64,000 nucleotides of DNA from NCBI RefSeq assembly GCF_003367905.1, contig NZ_CP029462.1, forward strand, positions 2,418,001-2,482,000, given 5' to 3'. Below the pieces are notes generated by a model that saw only the letters and a list, made by a program, of their open reading frames with translations, ran no database searches and had not been told where the DNA came from. Positions within the stretch are counted from its first letter, which is position 1. Every line of letters begins with the position of its first letter. Shown piece by piece: positions 16,587-25,542 of this stretch. The DNA is from Megasphaera stantonii. GTDB lineage: Bacteria > Bacillota > Negativicutes > Veillonellales > Megasphaeraceae. A program made the translations under genes and the position numbers.

Positions 16587-18488
16587 TTATCTGCCTTGCA
16601 GCAGTTTTTCTTTTAATTCCAAATAGCGCGTCGTATAATACGGCTTGAGCTGCGATTCCCGCAGGTCGTTGCCGAAGGAACGGCGGCTGACGGATAAGAT
16701 TGGCGGGCATTGAATGCGCTTGGCGACGGCAAAGCCGGCGATGAGGCGCCACCATTTTTCCAAGTCGGCGATGAAGGACGCCGCGTCGGGAAAGAGGTCG
16801 CGCACCTTGATGGGGCAGCCGATGTGTTCTTCCAGCGTGCCGTCGGCATACCATTGGAGAATCGACTCCGGCGTCGCCCGCTGCCACCGTTCGATGAAGG
16901 CGGCGAAGAGGTAGTCGTGATAGGGATACACCAGGGGGTCGCCCTGGCCTTTGGTGATGTCCTGATTGGAAGACAGCTCGGCGCTGGGGACGATGTCGAT
17001 AGAGCCGCGGGGAATGACTTCCCGTTTGAACACTTCGTCGTTCAAGTACCGGGCCAGGTCGTAGACCTGATGCTTCCACAAGTCGGCCGTCGCGGCCAAG
17101 AAGCCGGCGCTGTCGCCGTACAGCGTAGCGTAGCCGACAGATGATTCGGCCTTGTTGGCGTTGCAGGTGAAGACGCCGCCGAAGGCGGCTGCCGCCGCGG
17201 CCAGAATACGGCTGGAACGGTCCCGGGCCTGGATGTTTTCTTCAATGAAGCTGGTCAGCTCCAGACGGCCTGATTCGACGTCGTTTTTATATAATACGGC
17301 GTCGCTGAATTGGCGGCGCGTCAATTCCAGGCTGTCCTGTACGGGAATGACCGTATACAAGCAGCCCAGGTTGTCGGCTAACTCCTTAGCCAGGCCCTTG
17401 GTCATTTCCGAGTTGTAGCAGCTGGGCATGTTGACTAAGAGGATGTGTTCCGGCGGAAGGACTGTGGCGTATAAGGCGGCGTTGACGGCCGAGTCGATGC
17501 CGCCCGATACGCCGATGACGACGTGATCCAGGCCGAGGGAGCCCATAAAGGATTTCAGGCCGTAATGCAGGCTGGCGTAGATGTCGGCCGTGCTGCCGCG
17601 CTGTTCGTTGACGTGGACCGGCGACGTGAAGACGTGGTTCTGCTCGTCGTATTCGACGATGGCCAGCTCTTCGCCGAAGGCGGCGCATTCGTAGTGAAGG
17701 CGGCCGTCCTTGTCGTAGGCGCTGCTGGAACCGTCGAAGGTGTAGACATTTTTGCCGTTGTTCTGGATGCCCGTGCAGTTGACGTATACGGCGGGCTTGC
17801 CGATTTCGCCGATGGCTTTGCCGAACAGGCGGTGACGCCGCTCCGTCTTGCCCTGCGTAAAGGGAGAGCTGGAAATGTTGACGAACAGGTCGATATCGTA
17901 CGTATTGCCTAAGTACGACATGGGCTTGAAGGGATAGTTGTCGTCCCAGCTGTCTTCGCAGATGAGCGGGCCTACGCAGAGCTTCCGTCCGTCGGCGAAG
18001 GCGATGTGGACGGGCGACAAGAAGTCTTCCGGAAAGGCGCGCCGCTCCTGGGCCACTTCCATGAGGGATGTGAAATAGCGGATGTCGCTGAACTCCCGGT
18101 AGTTGGGAAGGAGCGTCTTGATGTAAAACGGATAGGGCGACCGTTCCGGCGACAGGAGCTTGCCGTCGCTGGCGATGAACATGGCGTTGTACTTGCGGGT
18201 CCGGCCGTCTAAGTTGACCCGGCCCGGTTCCTTGGCTACGTTGCCGTAGACGACGGTAATTCCTTCTGAAGCGGCCTGGATTTCTTCGCCGAAGCGGACG
18301 CAGTCGTCGATGAAGTCGGGCTGATCCCAGACGTCGCCGATAAAATAGCCCGGAATCGAAAGTTCCGGGAAGATAATCATGTCGCAGCCCTGCTGCTTAG
18401 CCTTGGAGATGGCTTTTTTCATGGCGGCGGTATTGAAGCGCGGGTCGCCGGCATGTATATCAAGCTGGGCGAGAGCAATTTTCAGCAT
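16587..18488 (-). CDS. nadE: Glutamine-dependent NAD+ synthase
   Basis: Last step of NAD synthesis: amidates deamido-NAD using ammonia released from glutamine. It has 633 residues with two domains. An amino-terminal nitrilase-type amidase (about 1-270) carries the catalytic glutamate E42 (FPELSIPGY), a lysine in IKTLLPNY and the nucleophile in LICEDSW. A carboxy-terminal ATP-pyrophosphatase domain has GVSGGIDSA near 324-332. I chose the ATG at 18488, which has a GGAGGC site, over an in-frame ATG 57 bases upstream. nadD, an earlier NAD gene, lies about 29 kb away in another operon. Confidence 0.95.
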   Translation of the reverse strand: MLKIALAQLDIHAGDPRFNTAAMKKAISKAKQQGCDMIIFPELSIPGYFIGDVWDQPDFIDDCVRFGEEIQAASEGITVVYGNVAKEPGRVNLDGRTRKYNAMFIASDGKLLSPERSPYPFYIKTLLPNYREFSDIRYFTSLMEVAQERRAFPEDFLSPVHIAFADGRKLCVGPLICEDSWDDNYPFKPMSYLGNTYDIDLFVNISSSPFTQGKTERRHRLFGKAIGEIGKPAVYVNCTGIQNNGKNVYTFDGSSSAYDKDGRLHYECAAFGEELAIVEYDEQNHVFTSPVHVNEQRGSTADIYASLHYGLKSFMGSLGLDHVVIGVSGGIDSAVNAALYATVLPPEHILLVNMPSCYNSEMTKGLAKELADNLGCLYTVIPVQDSLELTRRQFSDAVLYKNDVESGRLELTSFIEENIQARDRSSRILAAAAAAFGGVFTCNANKAESSVGYATLYGDSAGFLAATADLWKHQVYDLARYLNDEVFKREVIPRGSIDIVPSAELSSNQDITKGQGDPLVYPYHDYLFAAFIERWQRATPESILQWYADGTLEEHIGCPIKVRDLFPDAASFIADLEKWWRLIAGFAVAKRIQCPPILSVSRRSFGNDLRESQLKPYYTTRYLELKEKLLQGR

Positions 18489-18524
18489 AGATATGCCTCC
18501 CTGATAAATAATTTCATACCTATT

Positions 18525-18530
18525 ATTATA
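18525..18530 (-). promoter_or_regulatory. Probable -10 box of the nadE promoter
   Basis: A perfect TATAAT on the minus strand, about 37 bases before the nadE start. No convincing -35 box is visible. The facing gene at 18697 may use a TATAAT at 18650-18655, which also lacks a clear -35. Confidence 0.45.
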
Positions 18531-18696
18531 CTCCATAGGCGCCATTGTGAATAGAGAGGGCGGAAGATACGCCGCGTATGCCCGACAGGTCTAAGGCGAC
18601 TGTGCAAAATCGCATAGCCTCATAGGGTGCGAAAAGGAGCGGCATGTAGTATAATTGTAGTGATATTACTTTCTGACTGAAGGAAAGAAGACTTAC

Positions 18697-20454
18697 ATGA
18701 ACACTTTATTGACTATCTTAAACGCCAAGTTCATCCATTCCTCCCTGGCGCTGCGCTGCCTTTATACGGCGTGCCGCCGGCAGGGCGTCGCGGTGAAGAC
18801 GGCGGAATATACGATCAATCAGCATGCCTATGACATTCTGCGCCGCATTTCCAAGTTCGACGCCGATATCATCGGCTTTTCCTGTTATATATGGAATATC
18901 GAAATGACCTGCCATATCATTTCCCTCATCAAGCAGGTGCGGCCGCAGACGATCGTCTTTGTCGGCGGGCCGGAAGTGTCCTATACGGCAGAGGAGATAT
19001 TGCGGGACCATCCCGACATTGATTACGTACTTCAAGGTGAGGGAGAAGATATGGTGCCGGCCTTTCTGCAGGCCTTAGCGCGAGGCGAAGACGGGATGGC
19101 TGTACCGGGCGTCATGGGACGAGTCGGAGGCCAGATTCAGGGCAGTGATGCCTATCAGGAAGTGGCCGAGCTGGACCGTCTGCCCTTTCCCTATGAGGGG
19201 CAGGATTTTTCCCTGCTCGACCATAAGATCATGTATTACGAAAGCTCCCGCGGCTGCCCGTTTCACTGCCAATACTGCCTGTCGGGCATGAACGACGCCG
19301 TCCGCTTCCGCTCCGTGCCCCTCGTGCTGCAGGAGATGGAACAGTTCGTCGCAGCCGGCGTGCATCAGGTCAAATTCGTCGACAGGACCTTCAACTGCAA
19401 TCCGGCCCACTACCGGCCGCTGCTGCGCTATATGATTGACGTGATCGAAGATATCAACTTCCATTTGGAAATCGAGCCGGGCCTGCTCATGGACGAAGAC
19501 CTGGAGCTGCTGGCAGCGGCTCCTAAAGGGCGCATCCAGCTGGAGATGGGCATTCAGTCGACCCACGAGCCGACGCTGCAGGCTATTCGGCGGCACAACG
19601 ACTGGCCGCGCATCGAGCATATTATGGAACGGCTCTTGGCATGCGGAAACATCCACCTGCATCTGGATTTGATTGTCGGTCTTCCTTATGAGGATTTCGG
19701 CCGCCTGCGCCAGTCGTTTAACGATATATACGCTCTCAGGCCCCACAAGCTGCAGATTGGTTTTTTGAAGCTCCTCAAGGGCTCGGGCATCCGCCGCGAT
19801 TACGGCGGCGACTACCGCTATGACCCGCAGGGGCCTTACGAAGTGCTGGAAACGACGTGGCTGCCTTATGAACGGGTGCGGTACATGAAGGTCTTTGAGG
19901 ACGTCTTTGAACGAACCTATAATTCGGGAAAATTTACCTGTCTTTTGTCCTATGTATCCCGAATCTACGCCCGGGATTATTTTGCTTTGTACGAAGGCCT
20001 GACCGACGAATGGCTGGCCCTGGGGTACGACGAACAGGCCCTGTCGGACGAGGGGCTCTGCCAGTTCTTGTGGCATTGCTGCCGGGACAGGCTGGGCCTG
20101 ACGGAAGAACAGCAGGCCGTCGCGGCGGATTTGCTGGCCCTGGATATGCAGGTATGCTTCCAGTTCCGCTATCATGCCGGCTTTTTGGGCTGGCAGGAAG
20201 CGCCTCGCGAAGAGACGGACGCTATGTTCCGCGACGAGGAATGGCTGCGCCAGTATGTACCCGATTACGTTTTCACGAGCTGGCGCGACGTCAAGATGCG
20301 CTGCCGCGTCTGGCCCGTCGGCAGGGATACGCTGGACGAGCTGCGGCGCTATACGGCCGTTCCCGAAGGAGGAGCCTATATTCTGGCAGAAAAACGAAAG
20401 GGCGGCGTGTCGTGGCAGATCGTGCCGCCTAAACACAGAGCAGAGGAATTATAA
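18697..20454 (+). CDS. B12-binding-domain radical SAM protein (DUF4080 type)
   Basis: Predicted radical S-adenosylmethionine enzyme of unknown substrate, 585 residues. A Rossmann-like cobalamin-binding domain fills about 1-140 (segments DIIGFSCYIW and IVFVGGPEVSYTAEEIL). The radical SAM core follows with the cluster ligands C187, C191 and C194 in GCPFHCQYC. A carboxy-terminal DUF4080-like domain runs from about 400. Many members of this group are methyltransferases, but none of the sequence here identifies a target. It is followed 3 bases later by another radical SAM gene. The start has an AGGAAAG site. Confidence 0.88.
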   Translation: MNTLLTILNAKFIHSSLALRCLYTACRRQGVAVKTAEYTINQHAYDILRRISKFDADIIGFSCYIWNIEMTCHIISLIKQVRPQTIVFVGGPEVSYTAEEILRDHPDIDYVLQGEGEDMVPAFLQALARGEDGMAVPGVMGRVGGQIQGSDAYQEVAELDRLPFPYEGQDFSLLDHKIMYYESSRGCPFHCQYCLSGMNDAVRFRSVPLVLQEMEQFVAAGVHQVKFVDRTFNCNPAHYRPLLRYMIDVIEDINFHLEIEPGLLMDEDLELLAAAPKGRIQLEMGIQSTHEPTLQAIRRHNDWPRIEHIMERLLACGNIHLHLDLIVGLPYEDFGRLRQSFNDIYALRPHKLQIGFLKLLKGSGIRRDYGGDYRYDPQGPYEVLETTWLPYERVRYMKVFEDVFERTYNSGKFTCLLSYVSRIYARDYFALYEGLTDEWLALGYDEQALSDEGLCQFLWHCCRDRLGLTEEQQAVAADLLALDMQVCFQFRYHAGFLGWQEAPREETDAMFRDEEWLRQYVPDYVFTSWRDVKMRCRVWPVGRDTLDELRRYTAVPEGGAYILAEKRKGGVSWQIVPPKHRAEEL

Positions 20455-20457
20455 GAT

Positions 20458-21411
20458 ATGAACGAACGATATAATGTATATTCGACGTATTTAAAAGAAC
20501 GGTACGGCGAAAAGGTATATAAGCTGCCCATCAGCATTCCCGATACGTGCCCGAACCGCGACGGCACGCTGGGCACGCGGGGCTGCGCCTTCTGCGGCTC
20601 TATCGGCGCAGGGTATGAAAACCTGCCGGCCGACATGACCATACGGCGGCAGATAGAGGCCAACATCGCCCATATCCAGCCTAAATACAAAGCCAATAAA
20701 TTCATCGCCTATTTCCAAAACTTCACAAACACCTATATCCGGCCCGACGTGTTCCGCCAATACCTCATCGAAGCCTGCCGGCCCGACATCGTCGGCATCG
20801 CCGTCGCGACGCGGCCGGACTGCGTTAATACGACGTATTTCGATATTATGGCGGACATCAAGGAGAACTACGGCGTCGATATCCTCGTCGAGTTCGGCCT
20901 GCAGACGGTTAACTACAAGACGCTGCAGAAAATCAACCGGGGCCACACGCTGGCCGAATACATCGACGCCATGATGATGATACAGGCCTATCCCTTCCGC
21001 AACTGCACCCACGTCATATTGGACTTGCCCTGGGATACGATGGAAGACGTCGTCGAGACGGCCAAGATTATTTCCGCCCTGCCGACGCACGAAATCAAGC
21101 TCCACGCCCTGTACATCATCAAGAATACCGTCATGGCCGACTGGTACAAGGCCGGGGAGATACAGCTTATTTCCGCCGAGGAATACGTAGATCGCGTCGT
21201 GACCTTTTTGGAATACACGCGGCCGGACATCGTGTTCCAGCGGCTCATCGGCCGGGCGCCGAAGGAAGCGACGGAATTTGCCAACTGGGGCATGGGCTGG
21301 TGGAAAATCCGCGATATGATCGACGCTGAGCTCGCGCGGCGCGACACCCGTCAAGGTGCGAAATGCACGTACCTTCACGGAAAAGCCGTGCGGAAATTTA
21401 CAGATTACTAA
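20458..21411 (+). CDS. Radical SAM protein, TIGR01212 family (YtqA/YhcC-like)
   Basis: Elp3-like radical SAM protein of 317 residues. The cluster cysteines are unusually spaced, C31, C43 and C46 (in CPNRDGTLGTRGCAFC), which is the hallmark of this family. A conserved GLQTVNYKTLQKINRGH segment follows near 145-160. The substrate is not established; RNA or small-molecule modification has been suggested for the family. It lies 3 bases after a B12-type radical SAM gene and 17 before phoH, so the three are probably co-transcribed. Confidence 0.9.
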   Translation: MNERYNVYSTYLKERYGEKVYKLPISIPDTCPNRDGTLGTRGCAFCGSIGAGYENLPADMTIRRQIEANIAHIQPKYKANKFIAYFQNFTNTYIRPDVFRQYLIEACRPDIVGIAVATRPDCVNTTYFDIMADIKENYGVDILVEFGLQTVNYKTLQKINRGHTLAEYIDAMMMIQAYPFRNCTHVILDLPWDTMEDVVETAKIISALPTHEIKLHALYIIKNTVMADWYKAGEIQLISAEEYVDRVVTFLEYTRPDIVFQRLIGRAPKEATEFANWGMGWWKIRDMIDAELARRDTRQGAKCTYLHGKAVRKFTDY

Positions 21412-21428
21412 CAAAGGGGACATGACCA

Positions 21429-22391
21429 TTGCCTATGGAAAAACGATTTATCTTTTCGGACTTGTCCGAGGCCAAAGCCGTGCTGGGCATGAAGGACGAA
21501 TTTTTAAAGACCATACAGAAGGAATTTCCTGACTGCCGCATTGCCTCCCGCGGCGACGAAGTGATTATCGTCGGCGGCGAGCCCGGCGTCAGCCAGGTGG
21601 AGACGGTGCTGCGCACGCTGCGGTACCTGTACCGGGAAAATACGTACATGACGACGCAGCACGTGCGCTACTCGTCGTCGCTGATCAAGCAGGGAAAGGA
21701 AGACCTGCTCCAGTCTATTTACGGCGACACGGTCAGCATTTCGGCCCGGGGACGGCTCATCAAGCCCAAGACGGCGGGACAGAAGCAGTACGTCGATTCC
21801 ATACGGAAAAATCTCGTGACCTTCGGCATCGGCCCGGCCGGCACGGGCAAGACCTACCTGGCCGTAGCCTTGGCGTCGTATTATTTGAAGAACCGCGAAG
21901 TAGAGCGGATTATCCTGACCCGCCCGGCCGTAGAAGCCGGCGAAAAGCTGGGCTTTCTGCCCGGTGATTTGCAGGAGAAGATCGACCCGTACCTGCGGCC
22001 CCTTTACGACGCTTTGGCGGATATGTTCGGCTACGACCAGTTTCAGAAGATGGTGACCCGCAATATCATCGAGGTAGCGCCGCTGGCCTACATGCGCGGC
22101 CGGACGCTGGAGGAATCGTTTATCATTCTCGACGAAGCGCAGAATACGACGAAAGAGCAGATGAAGATGTTCCTGACCCGTATGGGCAATCATTCCCGCG
22201 TCGTCGTCAACGGCGACGTCACGCAGATAGACTTAGTAGACCGCAAGATGTCCGGCCTCATCGAAGCCCAGAAGGTCCTGCAGAACGTCCGCGGACTGGG
22301 CATGGTGTACTTTACCGACGAAGACGTCGTCCGTCACGACATGGTCGGGCGGATCATACGGGCATATGAAGATTTCTATAAAAAAGAATAG
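21429..22391 (+). CDS. phoH: PhoH family ATPase
   Basis: Cytoplasmic P-loop ATPase, 320 residues, of a family tied to RNA metabolism. An amino-terminal KH-like region precedes Walker A (GPAGTGKTY, near 134-142) and Walker B (FIILDEAQNTT, near 232-242). I chose the TTG at 21429 because the AGGGGAC site is 8 bases upstream of it; an in-frame ATG at 21435 is the alternative. It leads the conserved phoH-ybeY-cdd-era-recO order. The HD-hydrolase (yqfF) and dgkA genes often found in that order are absent here. Confidence 0.93.
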   Translation: MPMEKRFIFSDLSEAKAVLGMKDEFLKTIQKEFPDCRIASRGDEVIIVGGEPGVSQVETVLRTLRYLYRENTYMTTQHVRYSSSLIKQGKEDLLQSIYGDTVSISARGRLIKPKTAGQKQYVDSIRKNLVTFGIGPAGTGKTYLAVALASYYLKNREVERIILTRPAVEAGEKLGFLPGDLQEKIDPYLRPLYDALADMFGYDQFQKMVTRNIIEVAPLAYMRGRTLEESFIILDEAQNTTKEQMKMFLTRMGNHSRVVVNGDVTQIDLVDRKMSGLIEAQKVLQNVRGLGMVYFTDEDVVRHDMVGRIIRAYEDFYKKE

Positions 22392-22405
22392 AAAGGTGGA
22401 CCAGT

Positions 22406-22879
22406 ATGAATATCAACATCAACTACGAAGACCCGTCGTTCCAGAACGACACGTACGAACAGGTAATCGAGCAGGTATGCCAGGAAGCGGCACTCGTGTA
22501 CGGCTTGGGGCCGAATGCGGAAATCAGCGTCCTCTTGTGCCACAACGAATACATCCACGAGCTGAATAAGCAGTACCGCCAGATTGACCGTCCTACAGAC
22601 GTCCTGTCCTTTGCCCTGAACGAAGGGGAAGACGACGGCTACGACGGCCCCGACGCGGCCCTTTTGGGCGACATCGTCATTTCCCTGGAAAAGGTGCAGG
22701 AGCAGGCCGAAGAATACGGCCATTCCTTTGAACGGGAGCTGGCCTATTTGACGATTCACGGCATGCTGCACATCCTCGGCTACGACCACATGGAGCCTGA
22801 CGACAAGGCGGAAATGCGCAAGGAAGAGGAATTTATCCTCCACCGCCTGGGTTACGTCCGTCAGGGAGAAGAATTATAA
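22406..22879 (+). CDS. ybeY: rRNA maturation endoribonuclease YbeY
   Basis: Zinc-dependent endoribonuclease for 16S rRNA 3' maturation and ribosome quality control. It has 157 residues. The signature HGMLHILGYDH supplies three metal-binding histidines (about 118, 122 and 128). The family arginine precedes it. An AAAGGTGG site precedes the ATG. Its TAA overlaps the cdd start codon as TAATG, and era follows, matching its usual place among ribosome-assembly genes. Confidence 0.96.
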   Translation: MNININYEDPSFQNDTYEQVIEQVCQEAALVYGLGPNAEISVLLCHNEYIHELNKQYRQIDRPTDVLSFALNEGEDDGYDGPDAALLGDIVISLEKVQEQAEEYGHSFERELAYLTIHGMLHILGYDHMEPDDKAEMRKEEEFILHRLGYVRQGEEL

Positions 22880-23277
22880 TGGACGGGGAAAGCGTCCGCC
22901 TGCTCATCGAAGCGGCGAAAAAGGCCAGGGAAAGGGCTTATGCGCCGTACTCCCGGTTTTACGTCGGCGCGGCGGCTCTGGGAGAAGACGGCGTTATATA
23001 TGCGGGCTGCAACGTGGAGAACAGCTCTTACGGCTTGTCGTGCTGCGCCGAGCGGAACGCCATATTCCGCGGCGTCGCCGCCGGCTGCCGGAAGTTTGAG
23101 GCCGTTGCCATTGTCGGCAGCGCCGACGATACGATGCCCTGCGGCGCGTGCCGGCAGGTCATGGCTGAATTCGGCGTGTCTTATGTCGTCGCGACCCGCG
23201 CCGACGGTGCTTACCGGGTGCTGGCTCTTGAGGATTTGCTGCCCTTTGCTTTCACACTACAGGAAGAAACAGAATAA
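22879..23277 (+). CDS. cdd: Cytidine deaminase
   Basis: Deaminates cytidine and deoxycytidine to uridine and deoxyuridine for pyrimidine salvage. It has 132 residues, the size of the homotetrameric form. The zinc and catalytic residues are in SCCAERNA (C56, E58) and PCGACRQV (C88, C91), and NVENSSYG binds the substrate ribose. It overlaps ybeY by one base and is 9 bases before era, so it is within the operon. Confidence 0.96.
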   Translation: MDGESVRLLIEAAKKARERAYAPYSRFYVGAAALGEDGVIYAGCNVENSSYGLSCCAERNAIFRGVAAGCRKFEAVAIVGSADDTMPCGACRQVMAEFGVSYVVATRADGAYRVLALEDLLPFAFTLQEETE

Positions 23278-23286
23278 GGAGTATAT

Positions 23287-24189
23287 ATGGAAGAAAAAAC
23301 TACGTTTAAATCGGGATTCGTCGCCGTCGTAGGCCGCCCGAACGTCGGCAAGTCGACGCTCATCAACCGCATCATCAAGCAGAAAGTATCGATCGTGTCC
23401 GATAAGGCCCAGACGACGCGCAACCGCATTTTATGCATTCACACCGACGAGGACTGCCAGATTGTGTTCCTCGACACGCCGGGCATTCACAAGCCGAAGC
23501 ATAAGCTGGGGCAGTTCATGGACGAAGCGGCTTATCAGTCCCTCAAGGACATCGACGCCGTGCTGTTCCTCATCTCGGGCAATGAAAAGAAGGGCCCCGG
23601 CGACATGTTCGTCCTCGACAAGGTAAAAGATGCCGGCGTTCCCGTATTCCTTATCATCAACAAGGTCGATTTGATGAGCAAGGAAGAGATTTTCCAAAAA
23701 ATTACGGAATACAACGCCCTGTATCCCTTTGAACAGATTATCCCCATATCGGCGCTGAACGGCGACAACGTGGACGCTGTACTGGACGAGCTGAAAAAGA
23801 TACTGCAGGAAGGGCCGAAGTATTTCCCCGACGACATGATTACAGACCAGCCTGAACGGCTTCTCGTCGCGGAAATCGTCCGGGAAAAGTTGTTCCGATG
23901 CACGCGCGACGAAGTGCCCCACGCCATCGCCGCCTACGTGGAAGAGATGAAGCCCCGCGGCAGGAACAAGGTGTACATCCGCCTGACGATTTACGTCGAA
24001 CGGGATTCGCAGAAGCGCATCGTCATCGGCAAGAACGGCTCGGTTTTGAAGGAAGTGGGCGAGCAGGCTCGCCGGGAAATCGAAAACCTGCTGGGGTCGT
24101 CCGTATTTTTGGATATTTGGGTTAAAGTAAAGCACGACTGGCGCAATAAGGCGTCGGCCCTCAGCGAGCTAGGCTATAAGAACGAATAG
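23287..24189 (+). CDS. era: GTPase Era
   Basis: Essential GTPase that binds the 3' end of 16S rRNA and promotes 30S assembly. It has 300 residues. G1 (GRPNVGKST) is at 16-24, DTPGIHKPKH near 59-68, and NKVD near 124-127. The carboxy-terminal KH domain carries IVIGKNGSVLKEVGEQAR. The AAGGAG site overlaps the end of cdd. The usual downstream partner, recO, is separated from it by a CNNM/HlyC-type gene. Confidence 0.97.
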   Translation: MEEKTTFKSGFVAVVGRPNVGKSTLINRIIKQKVSIVSDKAQTTRNRILCIHTDEDCQIVFLDTPGIHKPKHKLGQFMDEAAYQSLKDIDAVLFLISGNEKKGPGDMFVLDKVKDAGVPVFLIINKVDLMSKEEIFQKITEYNALYPFEQIIPISALNGDNVDAVLDELKKILQEGPKYFPDDMITDQPERLLVAEIVREKLFRCTRDEVPHAIAAYVEEMKPRGRNKVYIRLTIYVERDSQKRIVIGKNGSVLKEVGEQARREIENLLGSSVFLDIWVKVKHDWRNKASALSELGYKNE

Positions 24190-24216
24190 GAGAGATGACT
24201 TATTGAACCGCAACTA

Positions 24217-25542
24217 TTGCTGGAATGTTTTGTGATTTACTGCATATGTGTCCTTTGCAGCGCCGTCTGCGTTACAGGGAAATTTGCCTTTGCCCAGCTG
24301 CGCCGCGAATACATCGAAGAATTGGTGGAAGACGGTGATGAGAGCGCCAAGCCCCTGCTCAAGCTGTACGATAACCCGACCTTGTTTTTAGGGACGGCCC
24401 AGCTGGGCATGGCCCTCTTCGGCCTCGTCGGCGGCGCGACGATCTATTTCGCCTTGTATAACGGATACGGCCAGTTTGTGCAGTACGCCGGCGAAGCGTG
24501 GATTGTCTGGGCGGCCTACGCCGTTGTCTGCGTCGTCCTGTGCGGCATCTCCTGGGTGTTTGGCGAGCTCATTCCTAAATCCATCGGCCTGCAGCGGGCA
24601 GAACGGAGCCTGAAAACGATCCGGCCGCTGATACAGCCGTGGAGCCGGCTGCTTTACCCGCTCATCAGCCTGGGCAACTGGCTGGGCAAGGCCATTCTCC
24701 GCGGCCGCGACCTCGAGGTGACTAATGAAATCGACATGGCTCACTCGGAAGATGAAATCCGCATGCTCGTCACGGCCAGCCACAAGGAAGGGAAGATCGA
24801 CCAGGTAGAAAGCGAGCTCATCGGCAACGTCTTTGATTTTGCCGACCGGCTGGCCCGGGAAATCATGATTCCCCGGCAGAATATCGTCTGCCTGTACCTG
24901 GAAGATACGATGAGCCAGCACATCGCGACGATACGCCAGTCCCGCCATACGCGGTACCCCTTGTGCGAAGAAGACAAGGACCATATTTTAGGGCTGATAC
25001 ACATCAAGGATTTGATGGATTTGTACATGCACAAGCAGACCAACCTCCGCCAAATCAAGCGGCCTATCCTGATGGTTCCGGAAATCATGCCGGCGTCCAA
25101 GCTCCTGCAGCTCATGCGGGCCCGGCGGACCTATCTGGCTATGGTTGTCGACGAGTACGGCAGTACCGTCGGCCTCATCGGGCTGGAAGATATTCTGGAA
25201 GAGCTGGTCGGCAACATTAAAAACGAGCACAGCATGGAAAAAGAAGAAATCCAGCCTCTGGCCAACGGCGCCTATGAGTTTGCCGGCACCGTATTGCTGG
25301 AGGACGTGGAAGAGCTGCTCCACATACCTGTCGAAGAGGACGTCGACACGGATACTATCGGCGGCTATGTGTTCAACGTGCTGGGCCATACGCCTGTCGT
25401 CAAGGAAGAGGCCATTATCGGGACCTATCGCTTTGTCGTATTGGAAATGCAGCGGTTCCGCATTGCCCGCCTCAAGGCCGTGCCCATACCGCCGGAAGAA
25501 TTGCCGCCGCCAGAGGGGGAAGGGGACCATGACAAGGAGTAA
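24217..25542 (+). CDS. CNNM/HlyC-CorC family protein (DUF21 + CBS pair + CorC/HlyC domain)
   Basis: Integral membrane protein of the family linked to magnesium/cobalt efflux or resistance and annotated historically as hemolysin C. It has a DUF21 membrane domain (about 1-185), a CBS pair (about 200-325) and a CorC/HlyC transporter-associated domain at the end. The coordinates use the TTG at 24217, which lies 22 bases from the AGGAGAG site. Reading upstream in frame to an ATT at 24202 would add EPQLL, match the usual family amino terminus, and put the start 7 bases from that site. The true start may therefore be 24202. It overlaps recO by 14 bases. Confidence 0.88.
   Translation: MLECFVIYCICVLCSAVCVTGKFAFAQLRREYIEELVEDGDESAKPLLKLYDNPTLFLGTAQLGMALFGLVGGATIYFALYNGYGQFVQYAGEAWIVWAAYAVVCVVLCGISWVFGELIPKSIGLQRAERSLKTIRPLIQPWSRLLYPLISLGNWLGKAILRGRDLEVTNEIDMAHSEDEIRMLVTASHKEGKIDQVESELIGNVFDFADRLAREIMIPRQNIVCLYLEDTMSQHIATIRQSRHTRYPLCEEDKDHILGLIHIKDLMDLYMHKQTNLRQIKRPILMVPEIMPASKLLQLMRARRTYLAMVVDEYGSTVGLIGLEDILEELVGNIKNEHSMEKEEIQPLANGAYEFAGTVLLEDVEELLHIPVEEDVDTDTIGGYVFNVLGHTPVVKEEAIIGTYRFVVLEMQRFRIARLKAVPIPPEELPPPEGEGDHDKE

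Noticed and set aside
16354-17079. A 241-codon frame downstream of and antisense to the RND operon end
   Set aside because: It runs through three hairpins and the nadE 3' end in the wrong frame; low-complexity arginine-rich translation.
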